Source: Liolophura sinensis (lineage: Eukaryota > Mollusca > Polyplacophora > Chitonida > Chitonidae). Taken from it: a DNA stretch of 64,000 nucleotides. Positions 35,101 to 44,445 of this stretch are shown piece by piece. Made by a program: the position numbers and the translations under genes. The stretch spans positions 13,054,706 to 13,118,705 of the forward strand of contig NC_088296.1 in NCBI RefSeq assembly GCF_032854445.1, in the 5' to 3' direction. The number at the start of each line of letters is the position of its first letter. Positions within the stretch are counted from its first letter, which is position 1. The notes beneath the pieces were generated by a model. That model was given only the letters and a program-made list of their open reading frames with translations, made no database searches and was not told the origin of the DNA.

Positions 35101-35416
35101 GAATAAACCAACAAAAATTGACACGGCAAGGAATGCGGAATTAGAGGGCTTGTACGCAAATTACCAAATACCAGCAGAAAAGTGCAAGCAAAGGAACGAG
35201 GCAAAAACGAGCAGAAACGAAGGCGCGACAAAGAGTTACACCACAGCACAAGCTACCAATCTTTATAATACAAGTAATCAGCCCGGTGCACCCGAAAGCG
35301 GAAACCTGAATTTTGCAGAGCAAAAAGGAGACTATGACACGGCATATAACGCCAAAGTTCAAACGGGGCCACCTGCACATTTAATGTGTGATGAATACGA
35401 CGAACTTTTAATTTAA
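20078..35416 (+). CDS. Receptor gene B: CED-1/Draper-like EGF receptor, 417 aa
   Basis: Seven exons: 20078-20156, 24550-24687, 25170-25331, 27907-28002, 29846-29935, 32825-32921, 34825-35416. They total 1,254 nt, exactly 418 codons including TAA. Junctions 1 to 5 are phase 1 and the last is phase 2. The product has a signal peptide, two EGF-like domains (about residues 30-125), a Ser/Thr-rich stalk (about 127-190), one transmembrane helix (about 200-220) and a basic, tyrosine-rich tail of about 195 residues. The tail has NPAY (PTB-binding type) and YxxL/YxxV motifs (YSVV, YDEL), the pair used by CED-1/Draper/MEGF10 engulfment receptors. Function as a phagocytic or innate recognition receptor is inferred from architecture only. 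It has just two EGF-like modules, far fewer than CED-1, so orthology is not claimed. Confidence 0.88.
21374..21470 (-). mobile_element. LINE 3'-end fragment, inverted
   Basis: GAGTGAGTGAGTGAAAGTTT, AACGTCGCTTTCAACAATATT and CAGTTTTATCGCGACAATAA are the reverse complement of the LINE-1 3' UTR (13880-13966). A severely 5'-truncated insertion. Confidence 0.9.
22007..22054. repeat. Perfect 21-bp hairpin
   Basis: Arms 22007-22027 (GTGAGTGGATTTAGGCTGATC) and 22034-22054 are exact reverse complements around a 6-base loop TTTATG. The right arm runs into the target site of the SINE at 22064. Confidence 0.95.
22064..22318 (-). mobile_element. Type 1 SINE with 11-bp target duplication
   Basis: Minus-strand copy from the (TTTA)n tail to the start of the tRNA head. 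Flanked by ACTCCTTAATA at 22053-22063 and 22319-22329. The head is cut short by about 20 bases. Confidence 0.93.
23411..23450. repeat. Perfect 17-bp hairpin
   Basis: AAACCAAACTAGGACTA (23411-23427), loop TACCAT, then its exact reverse complement (23434-23450). Confidence 0.95.
23790..24110. repeat. Dispersed repeat with 48-bp minisatellite (copy 1)
   Basis: Begins near GTGCTAGGGG and includes CCGTATTTCACCGGT and CACACTGTCGTCGCTGC, then TTTAATTA..GAGTATA. The same order of motifs occurs at 35775-36425. Here a 48-bp unit starting CACACTGTCGTCGCTGCACT is present three times (23927-24070); the other copy has it once. Confidence 0.8.
24550..24687 (+). CDS. Gene B exon 2: EGF-like domain 1
   Basis: 138 nt, acceptor TTATGTAG and donor GTAAGTC. 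Cysteine layout C-x3-C-x5-C-x4-C-x-C-x18-C, identical to gene A. Sequence runs from DDGCGTKCGYRTVCGEKGCV to the final IYC. Residues between cysteines differ at roughly half of positions from gene A. Confidence 0.88.
24688..25169 (+). other. Gene B intron 2
   Basis: Short AT-rich intron; nothing else recognised. Confidence 0.7.
25170..25331 (+). CDS. Gene B exon 3: EGF-like domain 2
   Basis: 162 nt, phase 1/1. C-x6-C-x5-C-x11-C-x-C-x11-C, canonical EGF spacing, ending in a short proline-rich linker (FPKPAKP). The acceptor TTTGAAAG has a weak pyrimidine tract, but the position is fixed by gene A and by phase. Confidence 0.88.
25332..27354 (+). other. Gene B intron 3, 5' part
   Basis: About 2 kb of AT-rich sequence with no identified element. 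Short ORFs (for example 26118-26318) have no recognisable content. Confidence 0.6.
27369..27642 (-). mobile_element. Full-length type 1 SINE with 14-bp target duplication
   Basis: 274 bases. Minus strand reads GGGGCCTCCGTGGCTCAGTT (box A), a box B-like GTTCAAGTCC, the conserved body and a (TAAA)n tail. Direct repeats GGATCCCAACTTTA at 27355-27368 and 27643-27656. The best reference copy in the window. Confidence 0.96.
27907..28002 (+). CDS. Gene B exon 4: Ser/Thr-rich stalk
   Basis: 96 nt, phase 1/1, between TTTGTAG and GTAAGCC. Rich in Thr and Ser (STRSPTTSATREV, then TSRISEQVTSTTS), consistent with a glycosylated stalk. Homologous to gene A exon 4 but longer at its 3' end. Confidence 0.78.
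28085..28247 (+). mobile_element. Type 1 SINE, 5'-truncated
   Basis: Plus orientation from AGCAACCTGCG through GTATAAGTGAAATATTCTTG to ACATAAATAAATAAATG. Confidence 0.88.
28608..29105. repeat. Intronic block shared with gene A
   Basis: Copy of 9350-9890; includes GACGCCATGACGTCACAAAG and CGTCACGCAACAAGACGCG. About 30 bases shorter in the GACGTCA-rich part. Confidence 0.85.
29101..29204. repeat. 45-bp near-perfect inverted repeat
   Basis: Arm 29101-29145 begins GTGAAGGCTGAATATC; arm 29160-29204 ends ATTCAACCTTCAC. They pair with about six mismatches over a 14-base loop that is itself partly self-complementary. Could be a small MITE or foldback element. Its left arm overlaps the end of the shared intronic block. 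Confidence 0.9.
29846..29935 (+). CDS. Gene B exon 5: Ser/Thr-rich stalk
   Basis: 90 nt, phase 1/1, between CTATTTTCAG and GTAAGTT. Encodes THSTEFSSPTEISTGTQTST followed by KEHPVAKNT. Extends the stalk towards the membrane. No counterpart recognised in gene A. Confidence 0.78.
29936..31530 (+). other. Gene B intron 5, 5' part
   Basis: AT-rich. Holds a short tandem (GTATAGGATGACGTAAA, 30038-30075) and a pair of related segments at about 30183-30275 and 30920-31022 (GTAGCTT.CCTG.. to GAATGAC). Nothing coding recognised. Confidence 0.6.
31531..31670 (+). mobile_element. Dispersed repeat ending in ACAGACAGACAG / poly-C
   Basis: GTTTCATGAAAATTAGCGCA, GTAGTTTGGGAGGAGATA, CTACAGACAGACAGAAGGAC, GTTCCAGTATACCCCCCCCC, TTCGCTGTGGGG. 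I recall similar repeats being common in molluscan genomes. The class is not certain. Confidence 0.6.
31671..32570. repeat. Degenerate tandem repeat, about 110-bp period
   Basis: Repeated phrases ACCTTACATTAGGGAG, CTAAAAAAGCTTAACCTTC, AATCCATGTATGA and CCCATTATACAG recur through the region in the same order with many indels. The cleanest spacing is about 111 bases (31672 and 31783). Confidence 0.75.
32825..32921 (+). CDS. Gene B exon 6: transmembrane segment
   Basis: 97 nt, entering at phase 1 and leaving at phase 2 (CTT CG|GTAAGTTT). Encodes DGPEAWKVGVVGGSGGAVLL then ALVVLIACVSL: a small glycine-rich lead and a single hydrophobic helix of about 22 residues, followed by a basic stop-transfer run in the next exon. 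Topology is type I. Confidence 0.88.
32922..34824 (+). other. Gene B intron 6
   Basis: AT-rich; a SINE tail only at 34326-34375 (TATTTATTTGATTGGTATTT). Otherwise nothing recognised. Confidence 0.65.
34825..35416 (+). CDS. Gene B exon 7: cytoplasmic tail
   Basis: Acceptor TTCTTCGCAG, then 197 codons including TAA. The single first base completes the Arg codon left by exon 6, which confirms the join. Begins with a basic run (KKKKHRH). Tyrosine sites in order: DNPAYSTV (NPxY), TYDISELYSVV, LYANYQI, SYTT, LYNT, YDTAYNAKV, and EYDELLI at the end (YxxL). Such sites are typical docking points for PTB and SH2 adaptors after phosphorylation. No kinase or other folded domain is seen. Confidence 0.88.
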
Positions 35417-35756
35417 TTTCGGTACGTACGTGTTAACAGAGCAAAGTGAATAACTGCACACGGTTATTGTTGTTACAACACACTGGTGTTCATTTTCCAA
35501 TTTGGCAAGGCATATACCTGCTACCATGGCGAGTTATGTGTTAAAAAACTCTCCGGTCAGAATTTTGATAATCTTGACACTTTATAGCCCTTTATTAAGA
35601 AAACAACATTTAGTTGCTAACATTTGCCAACATTATATATACGGACCCCTGCAAACCTTTACGGATTCACCATACCGTGCTGTAAAGAGACCAAATAATG
35701 CCGCAAAATCTAAACAAATAAGTTTCATATCTTTAGAAAAGAGTTTTTAAAATTTT

Positions 35757-35762
35757 AATAAA
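35757..35762 (+). terminator. Candidate poly(A) signal of gene B
   Basis: AATAAA about 340 bases after the stop codon, in an AT-rich context. First canonical hexamer downstream. Confidence 0.45.
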
Positions 35763-35774
35763 CATCGCTCTCCA

Positions 35775-36425
35775 TGGTGCTAGGGGCTTGTCACTACTTA
35801 TGCATTAACATTAACAGTTACATGAATGTGCGGACGGCAGCGCGCCGAGATGGACGTCACGGCTCACACGATGACAAGAAGGCAACGAGGTCCGACTGGG
35901 GGACCTTGCTTGAACTGAGAGAAAAATACTTGCCTTAGGTGAACTGCTACTTGGTCATATTTGATTCAGTTTGCAAGGGTGTGTAATTAACTGTCGAAAA
36001 AAGGTGTTACAAGAATTGTTGTTGACATGTTGGTGCCGTTAGCTGCTGAATCATTAGAACTCTTTTGAAAATGAAGGCAAGAAAAGTTATTGACTGGTAC
36101 ATTGTCAAGCAGCGTTGCTATCTGTCGAGCACGAGCGTCCCTGACACCGTAGATGAACAGGCTAACGTTGCTATCGGCTGGCACGTGCCTTTCTGACTTC
36201 GTTGGTATATAGAAAAAGTATTCCTCGCTTGTTCGGTGAATACGGTAACTTATCCAAGGCGGATTGACAAATCACAGGCCTTGACTTTTTTCTAAATTGT
36301 GATAAGAGACCGTATTTCACCGGTTACATATGACCATTTTTCAGCTATCACACTGTCGTCGCTGCTCTTGTTTTACTCTCTATACTGTATGTCTTTAATT
36401 ATGTGAGTATAAACGACATTTCCTT
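35775..36425. repeat. Dispersed repeat (copy 2)
   Basis: Shares GTGCTAGGGG, CCGTATTTCACCGGT and CACACTGTCGTCGCTGC with 23790-24110. About 430 bases (roughly 35840-36290) separate the two halves and are absent from copy 1. A minus-strand ORF (35987-36184) inside has no recognisable content. Confidence 0.65.
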
Positions 36426-37190
36426 GAGGAATGAGGTCAAATGTTTGATGCAATTTCAGGTTTTAAAGGAGCCTAGGATGTTTATCATATACCGATTAAG
36501 TGCAGTGATACCACGCGAGACACCCACAAATGTATACGAACATTTCACCTTCTCAAGAACAGTATAAAACGAATGAAACAAATGTAACACGCATTAATGT
36601 GTATAATAAACCAATTGATGTTTTTAGCTTTATATCATGTAAATCATTGTAATCGCTTTGTTACTGAAAAGGTATATAGCTATATATGTATAACATGTTC
36701 TTAGATAAAGATCTTAATCAGCATTCAATAAGTTACTGACAGTTTAAACACATGTTTTGTACCATGTTTATTTTCACTATAAATTAAAAAGTTAAACGGA
36801 GAACGTTGTGGCGGTTGTTATTTTTGAACACTACTGCGTCTAGTTTCGTTTGTAGAATGCTTCATTTTTGCGTTGACACAAGATATATTGTATAATATTT
36901 ATATATCATATTATATTAATAGTATTTATTCACCCGGTTTCCTTCGCCAGAAATTGTTAGTGCTCACAGGGTTATTTCACTGAATGATAAACCGTTTGCC
37001 TACTGTATCATACACATTATGTAGAATGAAATATGTATGTATGTATGTATGTATGCTTGATTGGGTTTTAACATCGCACATAACATAATTTTCAGTCATA
37101 TGACGGCGAAGAGTCATTACGTGTGAGCTCTCTTGTAACTAAATATGGACAGAACGTCCAGAATCTCTGGCGCTCTGCTTCATGATTGTT
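36426..37190. other. Intergenic, AT-rich
   Basis: Includes (TATG)n at about 37030-37054 followed by a SINE-like tail (GATTGGGTTTTAACATCGC). Nothing else recognised. Confidence 0.55.
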
Positions 37191-37345
37191 TCTAATTCCG
37201 CCTAACCCGTGGCTACGGACTGTATATTCATCGTCTTGAATTAGATCGCCACGATGGATATATGATCAGTTCCGCTTAACCCGGTGCTAGGGGCTGTATA
37301 TTCATCGTCTTGAATTAGATCGCCACGAAGCGCAACGCAGATATA

Positions 37346-38887
37346 AACTACTAGGCAAAAGAAAGGTTTCACCCACTTCTTGAGCCCATAAAACAAAAAC
37401 AAAGGCAGATATAAGAATTAAGAAGATTGGTTTATAAACAGAAATCATTGTGAAATATTCTCTCAAAAAGGCTTTAAAATATTGGCATTCAATTGGCCAC
37501 AAAACACAATGAAAGAGACAAGGGGTCAGAAGAAAAAATTACACAAATGTAAAGTTAACTGGCAAGTGCATGTAAAGTCACAGTATCCACAGAAATGAAG
37601 GACTACAGTCATCAGTAGCGAGTGTGGCCATCCTAGGCATCAATGCAAGCAAGCACACGCCTCCGCATTGACGTCGTCAGTCGCCGGATGACGTCAACAG
37701 GGATAACGTTCCATAGGTTTAACAGAGCTTGCTCAAGTTCCTGTTGGTTAGTTGGAGGAGGCACCAGCTGTCTCAAACGGCGGTCAAGGTGATCCCAGAG
37801 ATGCTCAATGGGGTTCATGTCTGTTGAGTTGGCTGGCCAGGGCAACACGATGACGTTTGCGGTCTCGAGGTAGTCTGTAACAATGCGGGCAGTGTGAGGT
37901 CTTGCGTTGTCGTGTTGCAAAATCGATCCTCTTGGCTGTCGTTGGAGGAAAGGAACGACGACAACCTCATCAACGTATCGCTGGCCAGTCAGATTACCTT
38001 GCACAATAACCAGCTGCGTCTTCATTTGGTCACAAATCCCTCCCCAAACCATGACGCCTCCGCCTCCAAACGGATAAACCTCTCTTATGCAGTTTGGCGC
38101 GAGACGCTCGCCTCTTCGTCGGAAAACTCGAACTCTACCATCGTTCCTGAATAGACAGAACCTGCTCTCGTCTGTAAACAACACTCTCGCCCAGTCACGT
38201 CGCTGCCACCGACGTACAATACGTGCCCATCGCAATCTGCGTTGACGGTGTAAAAGGGTCAAGGCCATCCCACGGAAGGGGCGGAAAAAGTCGTAAACCA
38301 GCTGAACGAAGACGACGCAGTGTTGTTCTGGGGCTGATGACATGGCCTAGTGCCGTCGCCGCTGTTGACGTCGCCGTGACGAATCGGTTTCGGAGGTGGA
38401 TCTGCCGGATGTAGCGATCTTCAGCCGCAGTTGTTACCCTCGGTCTTCCCGATCTTGGTCTGTCTTGGGTCTGGCCTGTCTGCTGATAGCGTATCAACAA
38501 CCTTCTGATGGTGGTTTGGCTGCAGTTGAACGTTCTTGCAATGTGACGTTGCGAGACTCCCATGGTGGACATAACGATGGCCTGGTCTCGTTGCGCTTGC
38601 GTTGTCTTGGCATACTGTTGGTGTTTTTTCGGTCACTGAATGTCTGCTCTTTCGAGCAAGAGTATTTATGCAACATTACCGCACGTGCATCACGAGCCAT
38701 GCCTCAAAAGGACGTTTTGCATGTGGTCGCAATTTCACAATTCCAATTGCTGAGTTCGTGACGATGCGTTCTGGTAGAGGAAACGATGCAGTCATACACT
38801 AAGTCCTGCTTAGAATCAAACCCGGAACCGCGCTTTTACTGTTTTATGACAAAAAATACGGTGAAACCTTTCTTTTGCTTGGTAGTT
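37346..38887 (-). mobile_element. Tc1-family DNA transposon, near complete
   Basis: 1,542 bases flanked by TA (37344-37345 and 38888-38889). Terminal inverted repeats of 28 bp with two mismatches (AACTACTAGGCAAAAGAAAG versus AACTACCAAGCAAAAGAAAG). One minus-strand transposase gene inside. Confidence 0.95.
37633..38613 (-). pseudogene. Tc1 transposase, two frameshifts
   Basis: Cut-and-paste transposase. The N-terminal part (38572 to 38195) has a helix-turn-helix DNA-binding region (MGVSQRHIARTFNCSQTTIR, then RPRSGRPR). The catalytic part (38343 to 37633) has FTDES, HDNARPH and NPIEHLWD, with 34 residues between the second Asp and the Glu, the DD34E signature of Tc1. Frameshifts occur just after the likely ATG at 38613 and near 38290. 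The catalytic triad is kept, but the gene cannot make a full protein. Confidence 0.92.
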
Positions 38888-39309
38888 TATGATCAGTTCC
38901 GCTTAACCCGGGGCTAAGGGCTGTATATTCATCGTCTTGAATTAGATCGCCACGAAGCGCAACGCAGATATATATTTTGGTGTGGATAAATTATATTCAA
39001 GCATGGTACACAATTTGAATACTGATTTCACTCAGTCACCTAGAGCATACCCTGCGTTTTTCCAACATCTTTGAAAGCTGTGGACTGCTTCTCTCTGCAT
39101 GATTCCGTCCTATTTTCGTACTTTATATACTTTCTTAGTTCTTTGGGGGTTTGTATTATACGCCGTTTTGAGAACTGACCTTGTGATTATTGACCTGGAA
39201 TGTCCTTACTGGTTGACGGCTGGTATACGAATGTCAGTTTCGACGCATTGATACATGTGTCTTCTTGTCGCACGCCGAGTCCGTGTCGCCAATAAAGTAT
39301 CATGCCGAA

Positions 39310-39515
39310 GAAAACAGACATGACATCCCACCCAGTCTCATTATAGTGACACAGGGCCATCCAGTCCTATTTCGTTGCCCTAGCCTTTCAGTGTTGAGCA
39401 CCGAGGCAGCTTGGTAGCCTTTGGTATGACCTGGCCCTGGTTTGTTCTCGGGTTTCCCGAATTAGAGACGGACGCTCTAACAATTAGGTTATCGAAGCGG
39501 TCCAAGAATAGAATA
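39310..39515 (-). mobile_element. SINE-like element, tRNA head on minus strand
   Basis: Minus strand has AACCTAATTGTTAGAGCGTC, a box A-like head, and further on ATAATGAGACTGGGTGGGAT. Different from types 1 and 2. Boundaries approximate. Confidence 0.5.
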
Positions 39516-39995
39516 ACTCCAGAGTTAAAAAAGGAATTTGTATTTATTTATTTGGTTTCCCCAAAGCTTCATTTATTCAATAGCGGCCAGTCAGTGCAGA
39601 GGAACAGGATCGCACGGGATAAACCACTAACCTAAAGCAAGTGTAAGGATGACACTATGGCAGAGTAAAGATGGGAAACAACTGGCTTGTTGCCTCAGAT
39701 CATCGATAGGCCTTACACAAGATCAAACGAAGACTGAATTGCAGTGTAGTCTATAACGTACACATAGAAGGGAAAATGTAGGTCAGACACAGATCAGGTA
39801 AACTCAAGAACAAATAAAAATATAATACAATATTTAAAGACGGTGTTCGTGACACCCGTGCCCCCCCCCCCGTACATAAGTACGGGGATCTTTAGAATCA
39901 CAAAATATAACACACACACACATATATATATGACAAAATGAGATCACAAGGAATATATGTACATATACAAAGAAATGTACATATACAGATCTCAA
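39516..39995. other. Spacer next to gypsy fragments
   Basis: Contains poly-C (39860-39871), (AC)n and (AT)n runs near 39911-39930. Could include LTR remnants of the adjacent element; not demonstrable. Confidence 0.4.
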
Positions 39996-41110
39996 TCAGG
40001 CTCTTGATAGCATGTCAGCCACAATGTTACCTTTACTAGCAATATGTACAATCTCCAGACCATAAGGCTGTAAGGTCAAACACCATCGTAATAATCTCTG
40101 ATTTTTGTCCTTAACCTTCTCCAAGAACACCAAAGGGTTGTTGTTAGTATACACGGTGGCATTACCAGAGCAACTGGTCAAATACACTTGTTGCACAGCC
40201 AGCACCAGGCCTAAGTCCTCCTTCTTTATGGTGAAATAATTCTTTCATGTTTATTTAACTTCCTGGAAAAGTAACTCACAGATTGTTATATCCTATCCTC
40301 TCCTCCCTGGAGCAAAAAATTCTCCTATTCCGATGTCACTGGCGTCCACTGCTATCTTAAAAGTACGGCTAAAATCTAGAGCTTACAAAATAGGATGGTT
40401 AGATGACCTTTAACCTATGAAAAGCTGGCTGACAACTATCCTACCATACAAACTGGACGCTCTTTTTAAGCAACGGACCAGTGGAGTAGCCACATCGCTG
40501 AAATTGGGTACAAACTTGTGGTGAAAACCACAAACACCAATCAATCTAACGATACTTACCTCGCTCTGACTCACTGCATGTAGTAGACAACTCACCATTC
40601 TGCTCTACATGATTTACTTCTGTGCTAGACACAGCCACTGACTGACTTGCGTCACGTGAATTGTACTTCTTCAGAATATTTATGTGACACACCCTTTCAG
40701 GTTTCCTATGATCAGGTGTTCTAATAATGTAGTTAACATCGTTAACCTTCTTCACCACCTGATATAGTCCACTAAACTTGGCCTTAAGGGGCTCCCGGGG
40801 TAGGGGCAACAACACTAGAATCTGATTCCCAGGAGAGAAACTTCTTGGCTTAACCTTCTTTTCATGGTACGGTTTCATTTTTTCCTGAGAGGTCTTCAAA
40901 TTAGCACGAGCTATCTCCCGAAACATACTCTAATAAGTTTCGTCCTGTTTCCTAGGCCAAGATACGCTCCTTCATCAAAGGTAAAGGACCTCTAACCTCA
41001 TGATCACACACCAACTGAAATAGACTAAACTCCGTGCTCATTAGGAGTATCCCTAGTGACAAACAATGCAAATGGCATCCATTTGTCCCACTCTTCAGGG
41101 TATTAAATAC
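39996..41110 (-). mobile_element. Scrambled Ty3/gypsy retrotransposon fragments
   Basis: On the minus strand, from high to low coordinates: an integrase core end (about 41105-40960, EEWDKWMPFALFVTRDTPNE, with stops), the integrase C-terminal domain (40926-40546, LPLPREPLKAKFSG, VKKVNDVNYIIRTPDHRKPE, RVCHINILKKY), the end of the reverse transcriptase (40560-40440, GVCGFHHKFVPNFSDVATPL), then RNase H (40205-39996, NNPLVFLEKV, NQRLLRWCL, ADMLSRA). Normal order is RT, RNase H, integrase, so the pieces are rearranged or come from two elements. All are broken. Confidence 0.85.
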
Positions 41111-42261
41111 AATATACTCGTAGAGCACTCTTCGTGGTTTAGTGGTACCTTTGCAAAGCCCCTTGGTGCTCCAAATGTTATGGTACCATTTTGTATTACT
41201 CTACATAAATCTGCTAAATATTGGTTTCAAATCTTGCCTGCGCCGAGTAGTAGGCTTCCGAAGAAAAGCTATTTGATGCTTGTTCATCTTGCCCATAGTG
41301 GAAAGCAAACACGTGCAAGCAGGGGTCGACGTCTTATATGATCTTGATCTTGAATATGGCTGGGTAAACCATTATGACACTTTGTACAAATTATTTTTAT
41401 TTTCATGTATGAAGCTTTGAGTTTTTATGTATTAGATTTATAACTTCATTTTGTGTCAACGCTGGTTGTTTGTATGTGTAGCTAGATTGATACAGGTACA
41501 CGTGGAAAAGTAACATGTTCACATGCTACATAGATTTCCTGTGAGCTTCCGTTTTAAAGCTTAAGTATGCTTGACCACCTCAGTGGACAATGACTTGGAA
41601 GCATGTGGACCTCGAGCCTGAATTGAAGCTCGGGTCACTTTAAGATCAGATCTGCAATACTCGAGGACAGTAACTTTCTCATGCAGACTGCAGTGTAAAT
41701 TTCTGTTTAGGGGATCCCCACTTCATCGAGGTCAAGTCAAGTAACATGTTATATTTGGTAATTAGTTCCACACACCCATTACGAGAGAAATAAGTTCTCT
41801 ATTGTTTTGAGAACAGATCAAGAGATGTATCGTGCCTTGTGTGTGAGTTGGTTTTCTCCTGATGTTAAAGTTGCGTCCGATACAAATGATGACATGAACT
41901 GTCTTATAAGCATGGGCCACTTGCATATCGAGAATAAATAGGGTGGAAAGCCTGCCGTCAGCAGACTTAACATCTTGTCTCCTACTGGACGGTCTTCGCT
42001 GTCTTTTCTAAAATATGATCATTACCCAGATCAACACCGTGGCGAACTTGAAGTTTCTAACAGGTATACGCAAAGAGCACCCTCAGCCTTCTCTAGCGCC
42101 AAGCCCGAAGTAAACAGATATAAAAAGGCTGTCAAAGTTTGCAACTTGTAAATTGTCGCAGCAACTATACAGTAGTACTAGATAAGAAAAATACCGGCAA
42201 TACAAGCCATCTATCGAACGTGAAACATACCTACAGGAACTTTCTTACCTTTTCTACCGGA
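41111..42261. other. Intergenic
   Basis: No gene or repeat family recognised. Confidence 0.55.
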
Positions 42262-42616
42262 CCCGATGGCTCAATTGGTAGAGCGTCCTCTTCGGGGTGG
42301 TAAATCCAGGGCTAATCCTGGGAAGGGTCACACCTGAGGCCATAAAAGAGGAAGTTTTAGCTTCTTCACTTTGCGTTCAGCATTAAGGGGATAGTACAAC
42401 TGGTTGACCCGTATGAGTAAAGTGTCTCGGGTTGGGCGGCTTACTTGACTTCGGTAAGTTGTCTCAGTGAAGCAGCACTAGACTAAAGAGCGGTGGAAAT
42501 CCGTCCGGCAGTAAGGAAGCACATTACACGTGCGTACACTCTAAGGCCTCCTTCGTCGTCATATGACTGAAAAATTGTTAAGTACGACGTTAAACCCCAA
42601 GCACTCACACAATCAC
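42262..42616 (+). mobile_element. Full-length type 2 tRNA-derived SINE
   Basis: Head GACCCGATGGCTCAATTGGT AGAGCG (box A-like) and CCAGGGCTAATCCTGG (box B-like). Body CAGTGAAGCAGCACTAGACT, CGTCGTCATATGACTGAAAA; end GACGTTAAACCCCAAGCACT CACAC. Related copies at 10790-10985 and 56745-57065. Confidence 0.9.
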
Positions 42617-43675
42617 TTAACCTTTCCAACTGCAGAACGCAACTAGTCCAGTTGAGGGTGAGTACCGCAGGTCTTATGATCGATTCAGGCAGATTCTCTA
42701 ATACCGCAAGAGAGCACAGACTATGTGAAGTGTGTTCAGCAAATGCGCTTGAAACTTTGCTTCATTGGTGTTACGCAGTGTCTCTCCTATAGGGATTTAC
42801 GTCGAGATGTATACCATCTAAATCCTTGGGAAAAACGTCAATGTTCCGGTTTACAGCTCTGATGGCCACAACACACTCTACTGTGATTATTGTCTTCTAG
42901 CTTTTACAGAGAAGAGCATAGTTGTTAGAAAGCAAGAAGTCCACACATATCTTAAATGTCTTATATGTCATCACTCCTTGTACATCTTTGCATGTATTCC
43001 GGCCAATGGCCTTAAATACTGTTCAGAAATAAAATAAACTTTATTCTTTAATAATAAATACAAACATGCATTTTCTCTCACAGATTTCCGGCGTTTATTT
43101 TGTATTTGTTGTGTTCAAGTGTCCTTATAGCTAGACTTGGCATGCTAATTTCTGTGAAATCTAAAATTGTAAGGGACACTAAAACATTTTAATATCTTAC
43201 AATTTGAAAGATAATTTAGCTGGTAGAGTCTGACAGGAATAACAAAAGCAGAAATACCTTAAATCATTCCACTGTGTTCACATCAAAATTTCAGAAACAC
43301 TAAAAGTATGCATCGATGTGACTTTTGTTTGAAAATGGCCAAAGTCTATAAATATCGTGGCCATTTGTAAATAGCTGTATTTCTATATAGGTTAATGTAC
43401 TGTTGTTTCTTGTCAGGTGCATACAACTTTAGGTGAAACTCTAAACTTCTCAGGTCCGTAGGTTTTTCACAGTTACATGTGTCTGTAATATTTGGTAAAT
43501 GTAAATTTTCAGCACTCATTTATTTATCAATTTTTAGTCTAATTTGCATGTGGCGGAAATGATGGGCAAATCGGAAGAACAGTTATTATCTTTGTATTTA
43601 GTATAGTGCGAAATTTGCGCAGAAATATTCTTGATGTGCAACTTTAGAATCTCGATAAAATGTGCAACCCCATAA
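42617..43675. other. Intergenic
   Basis: AT-rich, nothing recognised. Confidence 0.55.
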
Positions 43676-43838
43676 ATTTATTTATTTATTTATTTGATTG
43701 GTGTTTTACGCCGTACTCAAGAATATTTCACTTATACGACGGCGGCCAGCATTATCGTGGGAGGAAACCGGACAGAGCCTGGGGGAAACCCACGACCATC
43801 CTCAGGTTGCTGGAGACCTTCCTACTTACGGCCGTATT
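43676..43838 (-). mobile_element. Type 1 SINE lacking its tRNA head
   Basis: TTTATTTATTTGATTGGTGT through ACGACGGCGGCCAGCATTAT to CTTACGGCCG. Confidence 0.9.
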
Positions 43839-44159
43839 ATTCTTTAGTGTGATAATTTCAATTTACACCCGTAAATTCACAGTAAGATAATACCTAAATG
43901 AAATAATTTAATGAAGATATTCCGTTTCTTTTGCTCGTCATTATAGATATACATGAATGCGGTAAACCAGTCTTGTCTTTGCACTTACCGCTGTCACCCA
44001 ATGAGGAGATGCAAATATTATCAACTTCAAATACAAAACTTTTCAATCCCTTTTTTATCTTGCTTTAGCTTAAAAAGAAAAAAAGATGTGCAACCTTGTT
44101 AACTAACGCTCGTTGATTTTGTTGAAAGTGAGTAATGGATTCTCATTAGAGTCTAAATT

Positions 44160-44445
44160 TAGTGAATGAATGAATGCTTGGGGTTTAACGTCGTCAATAC
44201 AAATGGAAACACTTGGCGACCGGCATTTTCAGATGGTTGAACCTCACACTTTTGATGGATGTAGGATTTGTGTTCCAAACCTGTCTAATGCGCTGCCAGT
44301 TGAAACTTAGGCACTTGGGTTTTCTCGGGCACTTAGCTTTGCTCCAGCCATAAACCTGACTACCGATAACTGAAAAAAATCTTGAGCACGGCGTTAAACA
44401 TCAGTCAATCAAATACTTAACCAACTGAGTCACAGAGGCCCCACG
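44160..44445. mobile_element. Composite SINE-like remnants
   Basis: Left end TGAATGAATGAATGCTTGGG GTTTAACGTCGT resembles an inverted type 2 tail. The right end (CTTGAGCACGGCGTTAAACA, then CAACTGAGTCACAGAGGCCC) joins a type 1 tail to a type 1 head in opposite orientation. Confidence 0.55.

Larger units (their letters stand above)
37195..38971. repeat. 80-bp tandem array split by a Tc1 insertion
   Basis: Units containing TTCCGCTTAACCCG, CTGTATATTCATCGTCTTGA and ATTAGATCGCCACGA lie at about 37193-37258, 37266-37343 and 38894-38971. The second and third are separated only by the transposon at 37346-38887. Confidence 0.88.

Noticed and set aside
42262-42340. A tRNA gene.
   Set aside because: Box A- and box B-like motifs are present, but the sequence continues into a SINE body and tail with relatives elsewhere; no proper cloverleaf end.
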